From positions 6,443,147 to 6,507,146 of the forward strand of contig NW_004955416.1 in assembly GCF_000276665.1 (NCBI RefSeq): 64,000 bases of DNA. The letters are read 5' to 3'. Shown piece after piece: positions 61,207-64,000 of this stretch. Both the position numbers and the translations under genes were made by a program. The notes below the pieces were generated by a model, which worked only from the letters and a program-made list of their open reading frames with translations, was not told the origin of the DNA and searched no databases. This stretch comes from Chinchilla lanigera (lineage: Eukaryota; Chordata; Mammalia; Rodentia; Chinchillidae). Every line of letters begins with the position of its first letter. The first letter of the stretch is position 1.

Positions 61207-63265
61207 TCATTGAACTGTTGATCAGAGTACTGGTCATAACCAAAGCTGGTTTTGCACCTTCCGGAACAAAGAGCTTGAGAAACCCCCAGGATCACTCCTC
61301 CTTGCCTTCCTCTTTTCTCTGCTTGCATCAGTGTGGACTCCTAGAACATACGACCTTCCTCAAGAAAATGCAGCTTTCAAATGCAGACTTGGCATTCAGC
61401 CTCCAATGAACGAGAAAACATCGTCCCAAGAATACAATGACTGGTTTGCTTCTAAGAAAGCAAAAGCTTCTACTTGCTTCCACTGGAAATGTGCCCACTC
61501 CACTCCGCTTTCGTTCCCAGGCAGGGTGCTCTTGTGGGGCCCTCTCTGAGCAGTGGACTCAGAAACATTTTCAGGCATGCAAGAGAAGGGAGGACTCACT
61601 AGAATTAGCCAACAAAACCAGCCCTGACACACTCCCTTAGGAAGAAGGGGAGAAGGGGCCAAAGCACCAAGGCGAGGGCGCATACCCAAGAGGCAACTGT
61701 ATGGAGAAAATGCGGAGGAACTGTTACACTTTGGTACCAAATCACTTTCAGGGGATTGAAAGACTATTGCTGGATTTCATGATGCTGACCAGTGTTAGCT
61801 GATTAGCCCACATAACCAGGCACTTAAATAGAAGTAGGGAAGGGAGGGGAAGCCTGGCTTCTGATGTCTACCCAATCCCCACCCCTTACATATCACCTAT
61901 GGCGGCCACAGCGCAGAGAGGCCAAAGCTTGAGGCAGCCTTGCCTGGCCACATGGAAATGGGTGGTTTTCTTCCGGGTGTACCTTGTGCAGATGTAACAA
62001 GAGAAGAGCAAAACCTACCATCTCAGTGAGCTCCAGCTGCTTCCCAAGGGAGGGGCAGCTGCGCTTATATTTTTATGGTTAGAAAGGCACAAAACTCTTA
62101 CCAGCTTAACTAAAACATTCCTTTTCTCTCTTTGTACCTGAATTACCATGGAGTTTTCCAACTCTGTCTTTTGGACTATAATTTTTTGGTTTGTTGTTCT
62201 TGTTTTTGTTTTGTTTTATAAACGCTTTACAATGTAAGATATTTATTTTTTACCTATGCTGGAGGATCTGTCTGAAGGATTATTGTGGAACAGGAAGAAG
62301 CGGAAGGGCTATCCATATCATCTTTGCTGGGAGTCTTCATGACTGTAAGATTGTAAATACAGATTATTTATTAACTCTGTTCTACCTGGAATTAGATTTC
62401 ATACGGAAAGTGTTTGAGAGCAGGTAGCTGAGCTTTATCAGCAAATCTCATAACAAACTGCTTTTGACTTTGTGCTTAGAGTGAATGATTTGGAATTTTT
62501 TTCTTTGTTTGTCTTGTCTTTTGAAGTGGAATTAGTTGGTTGTCCATTTGCAAGTGTTTTAGATTGCAAAGAAAGCCATCAGATCTTTAATACTATTTTA
62601 CCCCCTAGCCTCGTGCCTATCTCCAGGGAGAAGTAAAGTATATACACCTATTTTTTTTCATTTTTCCAAAAGAGAAAAAAATGACAAAGGTGAAACTTAC
62701 ATACAAATATTACCTCATTTGTTGTGTGACTGAGTACAGAATTTTTGGATCAAGCAGAGTTTTAGTGTCTAACAAACTTATAGCTACTGTAGTACCTAAA
62801 AAAGTCAATGTTGTACATAGTATAAAAATTCTTTGCAAAAAAGTATTCCCATAAGGAAATAGCATTGAAATGTTTAATACAATTTCTGAAAGTTATGTTT
62901 TTTCTACCATCTTGTATACCATTGCTTTATTTTTATAAATTATTTTCTCATTGCCATTGGAATAGATATCTCAGATTGTGTAGATATGCTATTTAAATAA
63001 TTTATCGGGAAATACTGCCTGTAGAGTTAGTATTTCTATTTTTATATGTTTGCACACTGAATTGAAGAATTGTTGGGTTTTTGTTTTGTTTTGATTTGTT
63101 TTTCGCTTTTACTCCCCAGTTTTTACTATTTTCCAGTACCTTTTTCTAGAAATGTGCTTTTTTGTACACATTTTTATCCATTTTACATTCTGAAGCAGTG
63201 TAACTTGTATATTACTGTTTCTTATGTACAAGGAACAAAAATAAATCATATGGAAATTTATATTT
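61199..63265 (+). other. THBS1: THBS1 exon 22: last two codons, stop and 3' UTR
   Basis: Acceptor TATTTAACAG at 61198. Eight coding nt complete Asp-Ser and TAA (61204-61206), the same ending as mouse Thbs1. The rest is a ~2.06-kb 3' UTR, AT-rich in its distal half, with several ATTTA and TATTTAT stretches (around 62239, 62365, 62925-62945) and T/G-rich runs (62183-62219, 63075-63105) that could act in mRNA decay. The 3' end is estimated from the poly(A) signal. The short frames in it are not genes. Confidence 0.9.
63240..63245 (+). terminator. THBS1: THBS1 poly(A) signal AATAAA
   Basis: Canonical AATAAA, followed after about 30-45 bp by a TG-rich stretch (TGTATCCATGTGTCT). The resulting 3' UTR of about 2.06 kb fits the ~2.1 kb known for human THBS1. 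Cleavage near 63258-63268 is inferred. Confidence 0.85.
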
Positions 63266-64000
63266 ATACTTAACTGTATCCATGTGTCTATTCATTCTCT
63301 ACTGGCTTTATATTATTAATGGCATGGGTAAATACCATCCTCAAACTGATAGAGCATACACAAAGTGAAATTTTAGTGAAGAAGGTAACATTCGTAGTTC
63401 CTGTGTACTTTAGAAAGCCTGAGTTGCACAAGACAAGGGTTAGAATACACATTTGCTAGGTTCGTGGAACAAAAGGACAAAACAAGTCTGCCCCATTAAA
63501 AACATACAAAAGAGAAATTACCCTTAACTACATGGTGGGTCCCCCAAAACAATTTCATATTAATGTCAGGTTTCTCCAAGTCCAGTTCTGTTTCTAGAAG
63601 AACAATGAAAACAAAAGGAAGAGCAGCTGTGATGTACGTAGCGTGCAGCCCCATCTGACTTGTAGGTGACGGCACCTGGTGGTCAGTATGGTCACAGGTA
63701 CAGCAGCCTCAACAGGAAGTGTGACGAGGAAGAAGCCGTCCTTGAAAAGGGGAGCCACGTATTACTCCTTGCGGAGAATAATAGCTTTGGTCAAAAGCAG
63801 ATGCCTAAAAAGAAATGTAAAACTTGGAAGAAACGTGTGTGTGACTTAGAGTATACATTTGCTAGGTTCGTGGAACAAAAGGACAAAACTTAAAAATAAA
63901 CTTAAACAAAAGTAAAAAAATAAAACTTAAACAAAAAAATACTAACTCTACCACATTTTGTGAAGAAAAGGCCAAAATGTTGTAAAAAGCAGACTCTGAG
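63266..64000. other. Intergenic downstream of THBS1; 43-bp direct repeat
   Basis: 63441-63483 and 63847-63889 agree at 41 of 43 positions (both contain ATTTGCTAGGTTCGTGGAAC). The second copy is followed by A-rich repeats of an AAACTTAAACAAAA unit. A 75-codon frame (63666-63893) overlaps the second copy and is not recognised. In human the next gene is FSIP1 on the other strand; no part of it is seen here. Confidence 0.6.

Overview
The window is mammalian genomic DNA, almost certainly from a rodent. The interspersed repeats support this: B1-type SINEs with the internal ~30-bp duplication, tRNA-derived ID SINEs (two with recognisable target-site duplications), fused B1-ID composites, MaLR-type LTRs, L1 pieces, and older MIR, L2 and MER5-type relics shared by all mammals. 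The fused B1-ID copies and the ID variant argue against a mouse/rat-type genome and are compatible with a beaver-, squirrel- or guinea-pig-like lineage. I cannot name the species from sequence alone.

The only gene I can support is THBS1 (thrombospondin-1), complete on the + strand from about 46,905 to about 63,265. It has 22 exons: a non-coding exon 1 in a CpG-rich promoter, coding exons 2-21, and exon 22, which adds only the last residues and stop before a ~2.06-kb 3' UTR ending at an AATAAA. Every junction is GT-AG and the frame closes to a 1171-residue protein, one residue longer than human THBS1. The extra residue lies at the exon 4/exon 5 join. Domain order is signal peptide, heparin-binding N-terminal domain, trimerising coiled coil with two cysteines, VWFC, three type-1 repeats, three EGF-like modules, calcium-binding type-3 repeats with RGD, and the C-terminal lectin-like domain. 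The promoter keeps a CArG box about 1.23 kb upstream, an overlapping EGR1/SP1 site, an inverted CCAAT box at about -65, a TEAD-type GGAATG and a TATA-like TTTAAA.

Positions 1-46,000 look like intergenic DNA with no supportable protein-coding gene; the reading frames there are short and lie in repeats or non-coding sequence. This stretch is a mosaic of retroelements: dated LTR insertions with 5-bp target duplications, an L1 ORF2 relic split by a ~0.74-kb insertion, three related L1-like 3' ends, two inverted mariner-like relics around a 60-bp palindrome, a ~160-bp diverged tandem duplication, and a 675-bp assembly gap (17,029-17,703) inside a repeated element. The last ~0.7 kb after THBS1 is intergenic and holds a 43-bp near-perfect direct repeat.

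I found no undescribed biological system. The most useful observations concern THBS1 sequence differences, conservation of its promoter sites, and the rearranged transposon relics upstream.
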